Origin: Pantanalinema sp.
GTDB lineage: Bacteria > Cyanobacteriota > Sericytochromatia > S15B-MN24 > UBA4093
Direction: 5' to 3'
Assembly: GCA_036704125.1 (NCBI GenBank)
Contig: DATNQI010000102.1
Coordinates: forward strand, 1 to 64,000
Length of the DNA stretch: 64,000 bases
Part shown: in pieces, positions 35,727 through 46,399 of the stretch
How positions within the stretch are numbered: position 1 is the stretch's first letter
Layout of the letters: every line of letters starts with the position of its first letter
The notes under the pieces: model-generated
What the model saw: the letters and a program-made list of their open reading frames with translations, nothing else
Told to the model about the DNA's origin: nothing
Database searches by the model: none
Program-made: the position numbers and the translations under genes

Positions 35727-37379
35727 ATGGGACCTTTCCGCTGGCTCCCCCTGCTCTTGGCCGGGACGCTCCTCGTCTCGGCCTGCTCCGGCAGCAACCC
35801 CGCGAGCCCGGGTTCGACCAACCCGGGGATCCCCGCGGCCACCGGGGCGACGACCGCCTCGCGGCCCGAGGCCGGCAGCGAGAAGGTCACCGTCAAGGGC
35901 GCCATCGAGGATGCGCGCACCGGCGATTCGGTCCCCAAGGCCGTGGTGGTCATCCAGGCCCTGACCACCGATAGCCTTCCTTCGCCGGTGGCGAGCGGCT
36001 CGGCGACGGGCTCCGCGACCCCCGAGCCCACCCCCAGCCCCGTCCCCACGGCGACCCCGCAGGCGCCCACCAACGCCGGCCGCCAGGGCGCCACCGCCCC
36101 CAAGCGCCCCGCCCCCAAGCCCGGCGATCCCAGGGCCCCCAGGAAGGTCTCGGTGGACGACAAGGGCCAGTTCGAGATCAAGGACGTGGCCCCCGGGACC
36201 TACGCGGTCACGGCCTACGCGCCCGGTTACCAGGCGCTCACCATCGTCGGCAACCGGCCCACCCAGCTCAACATGAAGCTGACCCCCCACAAGCTGAGCG
36301 CCGGCCACGAGGTCGCAGGCTCGGTCAAGACCGCGGCCGAGAAGCCCGCCGAGGGGGCGCACGTGGTGGCGGGGGTGATCCCCGGCCTGACCATCGGCGA
36401 CTCGACCGAGGCCAAGTCCGACGGCTCCTTCGTGCTCAAGGACCTGCGCGCCGGCCGCACCCCCGTCGCGGCCTACCTGGGCGACGCCGGCGAGATCAAG
36501 GCCTGGGCCCTCCAGGCCGAGGTGCCCGTCGCCATCGGCAAGGACAAGAAGACCCCCGCGCCCCAGCTCGTCCTGCGCGCCGTGAGCAACCCCGTGATCC
36601 TCTCGGGCAAGGTGACCTCGAGCGTCAAGGAGCTCAAGCCCCGCCAGGTGTCGGTGCAGCTGGTGACCGACACCGGCGCGCTGCCCCTCTTGACCCGCAC
36701 CCCCGACAAGGAAGGGTACTTCCGCTTCTCGCTGCCCGCCCTCGGCGAGGGGCAGACCTACCAGCTGATCGCTAGCGGCGCGGATGCCGAGGGCGACGTG
36801 GTCTACACCCACAAGCACAAGCTGAACGCCAGCGACCTCAAGCTCGAGATCGCCCTTCCCAAGGCGCCGATCGCTCCCAAGCTGGATGCGTTCGAGGAGC
36901 CCGCCGGCCTCGTCTCCTGGGATGCGGTCGACGACGTCTCGGTCTACCGCCTGCGCGTCGAGACCGCGGGCGACGAGCCCGAGACCGTCTGGGAGAGCTT
37001 CTCGACCGGCACCCGGGTCGCCCTGCCCGATCCCGACGTGATCCCCCTGCTCAAGAAGGGCGAGAAGTACCGCCTGACGCTCACCTCCATCAAGGTGGCG
37101 GACGGCACCGGCTACGACCTGGCCGGGGTCTCGGGCGAGCCCTGGGCCTTCGCCGCGAGCCACGCGCCGGTGGACTTCGTCTTCGGCGAGCAGCCAGCCG
37201 TGAGCCCTCGGGCGCAGGCCGCTCCGGGCTCGGAGGCGGGCCTCTCGACGGCGCCCGTGGCCCCGCCCGCGCTTTCGCCCGTCACCCCGAGCGCGGCCAA
37301 GCCCGGCGCGATCGCCAAGCCGCAGCCAAAGCCCAAGGCGACCCCGAAGCCGAAGGCAAAGGGGACGACCAAGGTTTGA
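35727..37379 (+). CDS. Lipoprotein with carboxypeptidase regulatory-like domains
   Basis: A 550-aa predicted lipoprotein. The ATG at 35727 follows TTGGAGG; the signal peptide ends LVSAC (Cys20). It carries repeated carboxypeptidase-regulatory-like beta-sandwiches: VKGAIEDARTGDSVPKAVVVI with GQFEIKDVAPGTYAVTAYAPGY, then EVAGSVKTAAEKPAEGAHVVA with GSFVLKDLRAG, then ILSGKVTSSV. A Pro/Thr linker interrupts the first. A later segment (about 395-490) looks like a fibronectin III-type domain. The tail is Pro/Lys-rich and positively charged. Probably an adhesive or structural surface protein; function unknown. Confidence 0.7.
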   Translation: MGPFRWLPLLLAGTLLVSACSGSNPASPGSTNPGIPAATGATTASRPEAGSEKVTVKGAIEDARTGDSVPKAVVVIQALTTDSLPSPVASGSATGSATPEPTPSPVPTATPQAPTNAGRQGATAPKRPAPKPGDPRAPRKVSVDDKGQFEIKDVAPGTYAVTAYAPGYQALTIVGNRPTQLNMKLTPHKLSAGHEVAGSVKTAAEKPAEGAHVVAGVIPGLTIGDSTEAKSDGSFVLKDLRAGRTPVAAYLGDAGEIKAWALQAEVPVAIGKDKKTPAPQLVLRAVSNPVILSGKVTSSVKELKPRQVSVQLVTDTGALPLLTRTPDKEGYFRFSLPALGEGQTYQLIASGADAEGDVVYTHKHKLNASDLKLEIALPKAPIAPKLDAFEEPAGLVSWDAVDDVSVYRLRVETAGDEPETVWESFSTGTRVALPDPDVIPLLKKGEKYRLTLTSIKVADGTGYDLAGVSGEPWAFAASHAPVDFVFGEQPAVSPRAQAAPGSEAGLSTAPVAPPALSPVTPSAAKPGAIAKPQPKPKATPKPKAKGTTKV

Positions 37380-38317
37380 TGCGGCCCGGCACCTTCGTCG
37401 TCGTCGACCTGGAGACGACCGGCCTCGACTACAAGCTGGACCGCATCCTCGAGATCGGGGCGGTCCGCTTGCAGGACGGCGTGGTCACCGGCGAGTTCCA
37501 GGCCCTGGTGGACCCCGAGGTCCCGCTGCGGGAGGCCAACGTCGCCATTCACGGCATCTCGGCCGAGCTCGTCGCCGGAGCCCCGCGGCTCGCCCAGGTG
37601 CTGCCGGCTTTCCTGGAGTTCCTGGGCGCCGCGCCGGTGGTCGCCCACAACGCGCAGTTCGACATGAACTTCCTGCGCCACCACGCGGCCGAGACGCTGG
37701 GCCTCCCTTTCGAGAACCCGGCGGTGGACACGCTTTCGATGGCGCGCGAGGTCTTCCCGCGCGAGAAGGCCCTTAGCCTCGAGCGCCTGCTCGAGCTCTT
37801 CGGCGAGCCGCCCCGGCCCCTGCACCGGGCCCTCGAGGACGCGCGGGCGCTGGCCTCGGTCTTCTACCGCCTGGCCGACTTGCAGGACCAGCGGCGGGAC
37901 TACCAGCGCGGCCAGTTCGGCCGCATCGACCAGGTGGCCCTGCGCTACCGCGACCTGGGGCACCTGATCGACCTCATGCAGGCCGAGTTCAAGGAGCTGC
38001 GGCGCACCCTCGAGGTCTACTTCGAGGAGACCCAGGGCGACGCGATCGCCCTGCCGGGCGGCGACGTGCTGCGCCACCTGCGCCACGAGAACCACGAGTT
38101 CCACCCCGAGGAGACCCGCGCCGTCCTCGAGACGCTCGGGATCCTCGAGCGGGTCCAGCGGATCGACCGCGAGAAGCTCGATCGCTGGATCAAGGGCGAT
38201 CGCCTGAGCGATGAGCAGAAGGCCCATGTCCTCTCGGCGCGCCGCTTTCTGGGGTATCGATCCGTCATGAGCTGGGAGCGACCTGCCTCGAGGATGTCTT
38301 CCTCCCTCGAAGCGTGA
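37379..38317 (+). CDS. DnaQ/PolC-type 3'-5' exonuclease
   Basis: A 312-aa DEDDh exonuclease. The ATG shares a base with the upstream stop (TGATG). The N-terminal 170 residues are the exonuclease fold: VVDLETTG (Asp10, Glu12), AHNAQFDMNFL, and HRALEDARALA with the His-x4-Asp pair. The last about 130 residues are helical and unrecognised (LGHLIDLMQAEFKELRRTLE). It could be a proofreading epsilon subunit or a separate repair/RNA-processing nuclease; the C-terminal extension does not match the clamp-binding tail I know. Confidence 0.8.
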   Translation: MRPGTFVVVDLETTGLDYKLDRILEIGAVRLQDGVVTGEFQALVDPEVPLREANVAIHGISAELVAGAPRLAQVLPAFLEFLGAAPVVAHNAQFDMNFLRHHAAETLGLPFENPAVDTLSMAREVFPREKALSLERLLELFGEPPRPLHRALEDARALASVFYRLADLQDQRRDYQRGQFGRIDQVALRYRDLGHLIDLMQAEFKELRRTLEVYFEETQGDAIALPGGDVLRHLRHENHEFHPEETRAVLETLGILERVQRIDREKLDRWIKGDRLSDEQKAHVLSARRFLGYRSVMSWERPASRMSSSLEA

Positions 38318-38339
38318 GGCCCGGCGCGCCTTTGCGGCA

Positions 38340-38348
38340 TGCTAGAAT
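38340..38348 (+). promoter_or_regulatory. Putative extended -10 promoter for the NUDIX gene
   Basis: TGCTAGAAT, 40 bases before the GTG start. Same pattern as at 5823 and 40177. Confidence 0.4.
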
Positions 38349-38387
38349 AGCTCCGGCGCCATCCTTTCACCCAACGGAGAATCCACC

Positions 38388-38924
38388 GTGGCAAATGAAT
38401 TCCAACACCTGGTCGAGCGTGGCCTGACGCAGGAGAGCGTCTACCGCGGAAACCTCCTGAACATCCGGGTCGATACCGTTGCCCTGCCCGACGGGGCGAT
38501 CGCCAACCGCGAGATCGTGGTGCACCCGGGGGCGGTCGCGGTGGTGCCCCTGACCGACGACGGCCGGGTGGTGCTGGTGCGGCAGTTCCGCTACCCGATC
38601 AACCGGATCACCCTCGAGATCCCCGCCGGCAAGCTCGAGTTCGGCGAGGAGCCCGAGGCCACCTGCCGCCGGGAGCTGGCCGAGGAGACGGGGCTTTCGG
38701 CCGGCCAGATCGAGAAGCTGGCCGAGATCGTCGTGGCGCCCGGCTACAGCAGCGAGCGCATCACCCTCTACAAGGCGACCGGCCTGAGCGCCTCGGGTGC
38801 CCAGCCCGACGACGACGAGTTCATCGAGACCGTCACCTTGCCGGTGGACGAGGTCCACGCCATGATCAGGCGCGGCGAGATCGACGACGCGAAGACGATC
38901 ATCGCGCTCGGCTGGCTGCGCTAG
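38388..38924 (+). CDS. NUDIX hydrolase, ADP-ribose pyrophosphatase type
   Basis: A 178-aa hydrolase that probably splits ADP-ribose into AMP and ribose-5-phosphate. The GTG start follows GGAGAATCCACC. The Nudix box GKLEFGEEPEATCRRELAEE (then TGL) fits G-x5-E-x7-REUxEExGU. VRQFRYPINRITLEIPAG before it and a Pro-Gly-Tyr (VAPGYSSERI) after it are marks of ADP-ribose specificity (the proline-glycine region about 15 residues past the box). It is followed four bases later by the MidA gene. Confidence 0.93.
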   Translation: MANEFQHLVERGLTQESVYRGNLLNIRVDTVALPDGAIANREIVVHPGAVAVVPLTDDGRVVLVRQFRYPINRITLEIPAGKLEFGEEPEATCRRELAEETGLSAGQIEKLAEIVVAPGYSSERITLYKATGLSASGAQPDDDEFIETVTLPVDEVHAMIRRGEIDDAKTIIALGWLR

Positions 38925-38928
38925 GGCC

Positions 38929-40104
38929 ATGACGCGCCGAGAGGCCCTCGAGGCGGCCCTCGAAGCCGCTGCGGCGGACGGGGTCATGACCTTCCGGACC
39001 TTCATGGAGCTTGCGCTCTACCACCCGGAAGGGGGCTACTACACCCGGCCAGAGATGAGGGTCGGGGCGGGGGGCGACTTCCACACCAGCCCCACCATCC
39101 ACCCGGCGTTCGGCCAGTGCCTGGCGCGCCAGCTCCGGCAGCTGTGGGAGCGCCTCGGCAGGCCCGATGACCTCTGCCTGCTGGAGATGGGGGCGGGCAG
39201 CGGCCAGCTGGCCGACCAGATCCTCGAGGCCCTCGCCGGCGTGCGCGGCGGCTGGAAGCGCGTCCGCTACGCCATCCTCGAGCGCAGCCCCGCCCTGCGC
39301 GAGCGCCAGCAGGAGCTGCTCTCGCCTCACAAAGAGGCGCTCACCTGGGTCGACTCGCTGGAGGCCCTGTCGCCCGCGGGCCAGTGGACCGGGATCGTCT
39401 TCAGCAACGAGCTCTTCGATGCCTTCCCCGTCCACCGCGTGATCGGCCTTGCGCAGGGCTTCGCCGAGATCGGCGTGATGCGCGGCAAGAACGGGCGCTG
39501 GCGTCAGGTCGGGATCGAGCCGACGACCCCGCGCCTCGCCGAGACCCTTTCGCGCCTGGGGGTGACGCTTCAAGAAGGCCAGCAGGCCGAGGTCAACCTC
39601 GATGCCCAGGACTGGATGAACGAGCTCGGCGCCTGGCTGGGGCGCGGCTTCCTCGTCACGGTCGACTACGGCAGCGAGGCCGAGAGGGTCTATGCCCCCC
39701 ACCGCAAGAAGGGGACGATCCGCGGCTTCTTCAAGCAGATGGCGAGCGAGGATCCCCTCGCCCATCCGGGCGAGCAGGACCTCACCAGCGACGTCGACTT
39801 CACCTCCTTGATCGCCGCGGGCGAAGGGGCGGGGCTCAGGACCCTGGGGGTCGTCCCGCAGGGGGTCTTCCTCACCCACCTCGGCATCCGGGAGATCGAG
39901 AAACAGATCCTCAAGGGCGTCAAGACGACCCTCGGCGCCGACTTCGCCGCCTTCGAGATCCGCAAGCTGTACCAGAGCGAGGCCATGGGCGATCGCTTCC
40001 TGGTCCTGGTCCAGGCCAAGGGGGTCGATGCCGGCCCGAAGGACGTGATCGGGCTTTCGGGTACGCCCGCGAGATCGGGTTGGAAGGTTATCTTTGGTCA
40101 GTGA
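38929..40104 (+). CDS. MidA/NDUFAF7-family SAM-dependent methyltransferase
   Basis: A 391-aa class I methyltransferase of the MidA/NDUFAF7 (DUF185) family. The mitochondrial member dimethylates an arginine of the complex I 49-kDa subunit, the NuoD homologue, and is needed for complex I assembly. Seen here: FMELALYHPEGGYYT, GGDFHTSP with HPAFGQCLARQL, the SAM loop LEMGAGSGQLADQIL, the family mark SNELFDAFPVHRV, and VTVDYGSEAE. It lies directly before the nuo operon, which supports the same role here. Confidence 0.9.
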   Translation: MTRREALEAALEAAAADGVMTFRTFMELALYHPEGGYYTRPEMRVGAGGDFHTSPTIHPAFGQCLARQLRQLWERLGRPDDLCLLEMGAGSGQLADQILEALAGVRGGWKRVRYAILERSPALRERQQELLSPHKEALTWVDSLEALSPAGQWTGIVFSNELFDAFPVHRVIGLAQGFAEIGVMRGKNGRWRQVGIEPTTPRLAETLSRLGVTLQEGQQAEVNLDAQDWMNELGAWLGRGFLVTVDYGSEAERVYAPHRKKGTIRGFFKQMASEDPLAHPGEQDLTSDVDFTSLIAAGEGAGLRTLGVVPQGVFLTHLGIREIEKQILKGVKTTLGADFAAFEIRKLYQSEAMGDRFLVLVQAKGVDAGPKDVIGLSGTPARSGWKVIFGQ

Positions 40105-40185
40105 TTGACATAATAAAGTCATAAGGATAACTTTTCCAACTTTTTACCTTGCTTGGTCGGGCCGATCTGGGATCTATGCTAGAAT
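40105..40185 (+). promoter_or_regulatory. Promoters of the nuo operon
   Basis: TTGACA (40105-40110) and TAACTT (40128-40133) are spaced by 17 bases, and a second element, TGCTAGAAT, lies at 40177-40185. Either or both may drive nuoA-N from the 160-bp AT-richer leader. Confidence 0.5.
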
Positions 40186-40264
40186 GGGCCGCAGCTCAAA
40201 GCGTGGACTCCCCATGGATTCACGCGCCTGCACACTTTGCCGCCTCCCGAAGGACTGGAAACTT

Positions 40265-40629
40265 ATGCTGGACTTCAACGTTACATTCGCGATCGCCGTC
40301 GTGCTCGCGCTGGCCATCATCGTGCCGGTTGCGATGCTCGCGATCCACGCGCTGCTCGGTCGTGCGCGCGTCACGACAGTCGCCAAGGGCGAGACCTACG
40401 AGGCGGGCATCGCGCCCAAGTCGGTGATCGGCACGCCCCGCTCGCGATTCTCGGTCAAGTTCTACCTGATCGCCATCCTCTTCATCATCTTCGATGTGGA
40501 AGCGGTCTTCCTCTATCCCTGGGCGGTCAACTTCCAGAAGCTGGGCCTGTTCGGCTTCGTGGAGATGCTGATCTTCCTGTCCGTGCTGTTCACGGGCTTC
40601 GTTTACATCCTGAAGAGAGGAGCACTCAA

Positions 40630-40642
<13 letters not shown>
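40265..40642 (+). CDS. nuoA: NADH-quinone oxidoreductase subunit A
   Basis: Membrane subunit of complex I, 125 aa with three helices. The ATG at 40265 gives MLDFNVTF; family marks are [29 protein letters not shown] with the conserved acidic residues, and FLYPWAV. The stop lies inside the start of nuoB. Confidence 0.95.
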
Positions 40643-41133
<491 letters not shown>

Positions 41134-41149
41134 GAAAGGGATTTAGACG

Positions 41150-41704
41150 ATGGAACAGACCCTCTCGATCACCCTCAGCAAGCTCCAGGAGAAGTTCAAG
41201 AAAGAGATCGTCGCCGTCTCCTCGTGGCGCGCAGACGACTGCGTCGTCATCCGCAAGGAGGCCCTGGTGGCCGTCGCCGCCTTCCTGCGCGACGATCCCG
41301 AGCTCGACTACAACATGCTGGTGGACATCGGCGCGGTGGACTACCTCAACCACCCCAAGCCCCAGCCCGAGCGCTTCGCGGTCGCCTACCACTTCCTCTC
41401 GCTGAAGTTCAAGCACCGGGTCCGGGTCAAGGTCTTCGCGGGTCTCAAGGACCCCGAGATCGACACCCTGTGCGGCATGTGGAAGGCCGCCAACTGGATG
41501 GAGCGCGAGGTCTTCGACCAGTACGGCCTCAAGTTCAAGGGCCACCCCAACCTCAAGCGCATCCTCAACCACGCCGAGTTCGTCGGGCACCCGCTGCGCA
41601 AGGACTACCCGATCCGCAAGCGCCAGGTGCTGACCGAGAGCGATACCCTCATGGACGAGATGCAGAAGCGTCTCGAAGCCAAGGGTCTCACGACAGGACG
41701 GTAA
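41150..41704 (+). CDS. nuoC: NADH-quinone oxidoreductase subunit C
   Basis: A 184-aa peripheral-arm subunit of complex I, separate from nuoD here (they are fused in E. coli). Landmarks: LDYNMLVDIGAVDYL and the signature WMEREVFDQYGLKFKGHPNL followed by LRKDYPI. Confidence 0.96.
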   Translation: MEQTLSITLSKLQEKFKKEIVAVSSWRADDCVVIRKEALVAVAAFLRDDPELDYNMLVDIGAVDYLNHPKPQPERFAVAYHFLSLKFKHRVRVKVFAGLKDPEIDTLCGMWKAANWMEREVFDQYGLKFKGHPNLKRILNHAEFVGHPLRKDYPIRKRQVLTESDTLMDEMQKRLEAKGLTTGR

Positions 41705-41710
41705 GAAGAC

Positions 41711-42952
41711 ATGTCCATTCCCTCCTCCAAGATCCTCGAGACCCCGCTCGACCTCCAGAGCGAGCAGGAGTTCTACAAGGAGCTCCACACCGAGCTGATG
41801 TTCCTCAACCTCGGTCCCTCGCACCCGGCGGCGCACGGCACCCTGCGCACCTTCGTGGCCCTGGACGGTGAGACCATCAAGGCGGCCGTCGCCGAGATCG
41901 GCTACCTGCACCGCGGCTTCGAGAAGACCGTCGAGCAGCGCACCTGGAACCAGGTCATCCCCTACACCGACCGCCTGAACTACTGCTCGGCCGCGCTCAA
42001 CAACTTCGCCTTCTGCAAGGTGGCCGAGCGCATGCTCGACATCGAGATCACCCCGCGCGCCGCGGCGCTTCGGGTCATCGTCGGCGAGCTGATGCGCATC
42101 ATCGACCACCTGATCGCGATCGGCACCAACATCCTCGACATGGGGGCGCTGACCAACTTCTGGTACACCTTCAACCAGCGCGAGAAGGTGTACGACATCA
42201 TGGACAAGCTGTGCGGCGCGCGCCTGACCAACTCCTACGGCCGGATCGGCGGCCTCTACCGCGACGCCTACCACGGCTTCGAGGAGGACGTGCTCGCGGT
42301 CCTGAAGGACTGCGAGGACGGCGTCAACCAGGTCGGCAAGCTGGTGCGCAAGAACAAGATCTTCATCGACCGCACCAAGGACGTCTGCATCGTCAGCCCC
42401 GAGATGGCGATCTCCTACGGCTTCACCGGCCCAACCCTTCGCGCCTCGGGCGTCGACTGGGACCTGCGCCGGGACACCCCCTACTGGGGCTACGACCAGT
42501 ACGACTTCGAGGTCCCCGTCGGCACCACCGGCGACACCTGGGACCGCGTGCTCGTGCGCTTCTACGAGGTCGAGCAGAGCGCCAGGATCATCCGCCAGGC
42601 GATCAAGACCCTTCCCAAGGGCCCGATCACCGTGGACGACAAGCGGATCGCCCTGCCCGGCAAGTCGGACACCTACCAGAACATCGAAGGCCTGATCAAC
42701 CACTTCAAGCTGATCTTCGAGGGGGTCCGGGTGCCCGAGGGCGAGGTCTACGACGCCATCGAGGCCGCCAACGGCGAGCTGGGCTTCTACATCACCTCGG
42801 ACGGCTCGGGCTTCCCCTACCGCGTCCGGGTGCGTCCGCCCTGCTTCATGAACTTCGCGGCCTTCCCCGAGATGATCGAGGGGTCCATGATCGCGGATGC
42901 CATGGCCACCCTCGGCTCCATCAACATCATCGCCGGCGAGCTCGATCGCTAG
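41711..42952 (+). CDS. nuoD: NADH-quinone oxidoreductase subunit D
   Basis: The 49-kDa homologue, 413 aa, which forms the quinone pocket with NuoB. Landmarks: LNLGPSHPAAHGTLR with the quinone-binding His, EIGYLHRGFEK, and GELDR at the C terminus. The arginine next to LHRGFEK is in the region methylated by NDUFAF7 in mitochondria, and a MidA gene lies upstream. Confidence 0.97.
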   Translation: MSIPSSKILETPLDLQSEQEFYKELHTELMFLNLGPSHPAAHGTLRTFVALDGETIKAAVAEIGYLHRGFEKTVEQRTWNQVIPYTDRLNYCSAALNNFAFCKVAERMLDIEITPRAAALRVIVGELMRIIDHLIAIGTNILDMGALTNFWYTFNQREKVYDIMDKLCGARLTNSYGRIGGLYRDAYHGFEEDVLAVLKDCEDGVNQVGKLVRKNKIFIDRTKDVCIVSPEMAISYGFTGPTLRASGVDWDLRRDTPYWGYDQYDFEVPVGTTGDTWDRVLVRFYEVEQSARIIRQAIKTLPKGPITVDDKRIALPGKSDTYQNIEGLINHFKLIFEGVRVPEGEVYDAIEAANGELGFYITSDGSGFPYRVRVRPPCFMNFAAFPEMIEGSMIADAMATLGSINIIAGELDR

Positions 42953-42973
42953 TCGCGCCATAAGGAAGATCAC

Positions 42974-43516
42974 ATGTTTGCGTTCACCGAAGAAAACGAG
43001 CGGAAGTTCGAGGAGATCCTCTCCCGCTTCCCCGCCGAGAACCGGATGGCCGCCACCCTGCCGACCCTGTGGCTCGCCCAGGAGCAGCACGGCTGGTTGC
43101 CGCCCGAGGTCCTCAAGTACGTCGCCGAGCGCGTGGGCGTGACCCCCGCGCACGTGCTGGGCGTGGCGACCTTCTACACCATGTACCTGACCAAGAAGCC
43201 CGGCGAGCACCTGCTCGAGGTCTGCACGTCGGTCTCGTGCTGCCTCACGGGCGGCCGCGAGACCCTCAAGCTGCTCTGCGACAAGCTCGAGGTCCTGCCC
43301 GGCGAGACCACCTCGGACGGCAAGTTCACGGTGCGCGCGGCCGAGTGCCTCGGCTCGTGCGACACCAGCCCCATGATGCAGGTCGACAACGACGTCTTCG
43401 TCGAGAACCTGACCCCCGAGAAGCTCGACGCCCTGATCGACGAGCTCAAGGGCCAGCCCTGGGGCACCCGCACCAAGCTTGCGAGCTTCTGCGCCGCCGG
43501 CAACAGGAGGAGCTAG
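42974..43516 (+). CDS. nuoE: NADH-quinone oxidoreductase subunit E
   Basis: The 24-kDa homologue of the NADH-input module, 180 aa, with a [2Fe-2S] cluster. Ligands are in EVCTSVSCC and AECLGSCDTSP. ATFYTMY is the usual family segment. The next gene follows after three bases. Confidence 0.95.
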   Translation: MFAFTEENERKFEEILSRFPAENRMAATLPTLWLAQEQHGWLPPEVLKYVAERVGVTPAHVLGVATFYTMYLTKKPGEHLLEVCTSVSCCLTGGRETLKLLCDKLEVLPGETTSDGKFTVRAAECLGSCDTSPMMQVDNDVFVENLTPEKLDALIDELKGQPWGTRTKLASFCAAGNRRS

Positions 43517-43519
43517 TCA

Positions 43520-44803
<1,284 letters not shown>

Positions 44804-44815
44804 GAAGAGAGCATC

Positions 44816-46387
44816 ATGGCGACGATTACGCTGAACGGCCGTCAGGTCGAGGTCCCGGATGGCCTCAACCTGATCCAGGCCGCCGAACACGTCGGGGTCA
44901 CCATCCCCCACTACTGCTATCACCCCGGCCTGCCCATCGACGGCAACTGCCGCATGTGCCTGGTCGAGATCGAGGGGGCCCGCGGCCCCCAGATCTCCTG
45001 CAACACCTTCGTCAAGGACGGGATGGTCGTCAAGACCGACACCCCCGCCGTCGAGAAGATGCGCAAGGGCGTGCAGGAGTTCCTGCTGCTCAACCATCCC
45101 ATCGACTGCCCCATCTGCGACCAGGCGGGCGAGTGCCGGCTCCAGGACTACTACATGGAGTACGGCCAGTACGAGAACCGCTCCATGGTCCCCAAGGTCG
45201 AGAAGAACAAGGTCGTCGACCTGGGGCCCCTGGTCGTGCTCGACCAGGAGCGCTGCATCCTGTGCTCGCGCTGCGTCCGCTTCTGCGAGTCGGTCACCGA
45301 GACCGGCGAGCTGGTCATCGCGGGCCGCGGCGACAAGAGCCGCATCGAGACCTTCCCCGGCATGCAGCTCGACAACCCCTACTCGGGTAACGTCGTGGAC
45401 CTGTGCCCGGTGGGTGCCCTGACCTCCAAGGACTTCCGCTTCAAGCAGCGGGTGTGGTTCCTCAACACCGCCAAGTCGGTCTGCGTGGGCTGCTCCAACG
45501 GCTGCTCGGTCAACATCGACCACCGCGCCGGCATGACCTACCGCTACAAGCCCCGCCACAACGCCCAGGTCAACGAGTACTGGATGTGCGACGCGGGCCG
45601 CCTGAGCTACAAGGCCCTCAACGACAACCGCCTCTACGCCGCCCTGGTGGACGGCGAGGAGGTGCCCGTCGGCATCGCGCTCGACGCGGTCATCGCCAAG
45701 CTCAAGGCCGCGGTGGCCGAGCACGGCGCCGACTCGGTCGCGCTGGTGGGCTCGGCTCACGCCACCCTCGAGGCCAACTTCGTCCTCAAGCGCCTGGCCG
45801 CCGAGGTCCTCAAGACCTCGAAGCTGTTCGGCGCGACCCTCACCCCCGACGGCGAGGCCGACGACTTCCTGATCAAGGCCGACAAGACCCCCAACCGCAA
45901 GGGCCTGGACTTCCTGGGCTACGATCAGAGCGCCGAGGCCCTCAAGGCCGCGGTCGCCTCGGGTTCGATCAAGGTCCTGGTCGCGATGGACAACGACCTG
46001 GTCGGCGAGGGCGGTCCCGAGTGGGCCCAGCTCTTCAAGAGCGTTCCTTTCACCGTCTACATGACCAAGCACCACACCCCCTGGGCCGAGATGGCGTCAG
46101 TCACCCTGCCCATCGCCTCGCACGCCGAGCAGTTCGGCTCCTTCGTGCAGGCCAAGGGTGTGCTCCAGAAGGTCATGAAGGCTTACGACGCCCAGGGCGA
46201 CGCGGCCCCCAGCTGGGAGGTCGTCTCCTCGCTGGCGCGCGCGCTCGGCACCGACTTCGGCTACGACGACGTGGAGCAGATCTGGACCGACATGAGCGCG
46301 GCCTACGAGGCGCTCAACGGCATGTCCTTCTACGGCATCCCGGAGACCGGGCACCAGCTGCCCGTCGCCGAGATGGTTGGAAAGTAG
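44816..46387 (+). CDS. nuoG: NADH-quinone oxidoreductase subunit G
   Basis: The 75-kDa homologue, 523 aa. It has an N-terminal ferredoxin domain (CYHPGLPIDGNCRMC), the His-ligated cluster region (HPIDCPICDQAGECRLQD), two further cysteine groups (CILCSRCVRFC and CVGCSNGC), and a shortened molybdopterin-oxidoreductase-like C-terminal domain with no cofactor. It is shorter than the E. coli protein but the ferredoxin part is complete, so I read it as functional. Confidence 0.94.
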   Translation: MATITLNGRQVEVPDGLNLIQAAEHVGVTIPHYCYHPGLPIDGNCRMCLVEIEGARGPQISCNTFVKDGMVVKTDTPAVEKMRKGVQEFLLLNHPIDCPICDQAGECRLQDYYMEYGQYENRSMVPKVEKNKVVDLGPLVVLDQERCILCSRCVRFCESVTETGELVIAGRGDKSRIETFPGMQLDNPYSGNVVDLCPVGALTSKDFRFKQRVWFLNTAKSVCVGCSNGCSVNIDHRAGMTYRYKPRHNAQVNEYWMCDAGRLSYKALNDNRLYAALVDGEEVPVGIALDAVIAKLKAAVAEHGADSVALVGSAHATLEANFVLKRLAAEVLKTSKLFGATLTPDGEADDFLIKADKTPNRKGLDFLGYDQSAEALKAAVASGSIKVLVAMDNDLVGEGGPEWAQLFKSVPFTVYMTKHHTPWAEMASVTLPIASHAEQFGSFVQAKGVLQKVMKAYDAQGDAAPSWEVVSSLARALGTDFGYDDVEQIWTDMSAAYEALNGMSFYGIPETGHQLPVAEMVGK

Positions 46388-46399
46388 GCGCAACTCACC

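Noticed and set aside
44816-46387. nuoG as a truncated pseudogene
   Set aside because: It is shorter than the E. coli protein, but all cluster motifs are present, the end is clean, and short NuoG is common in bacteria.
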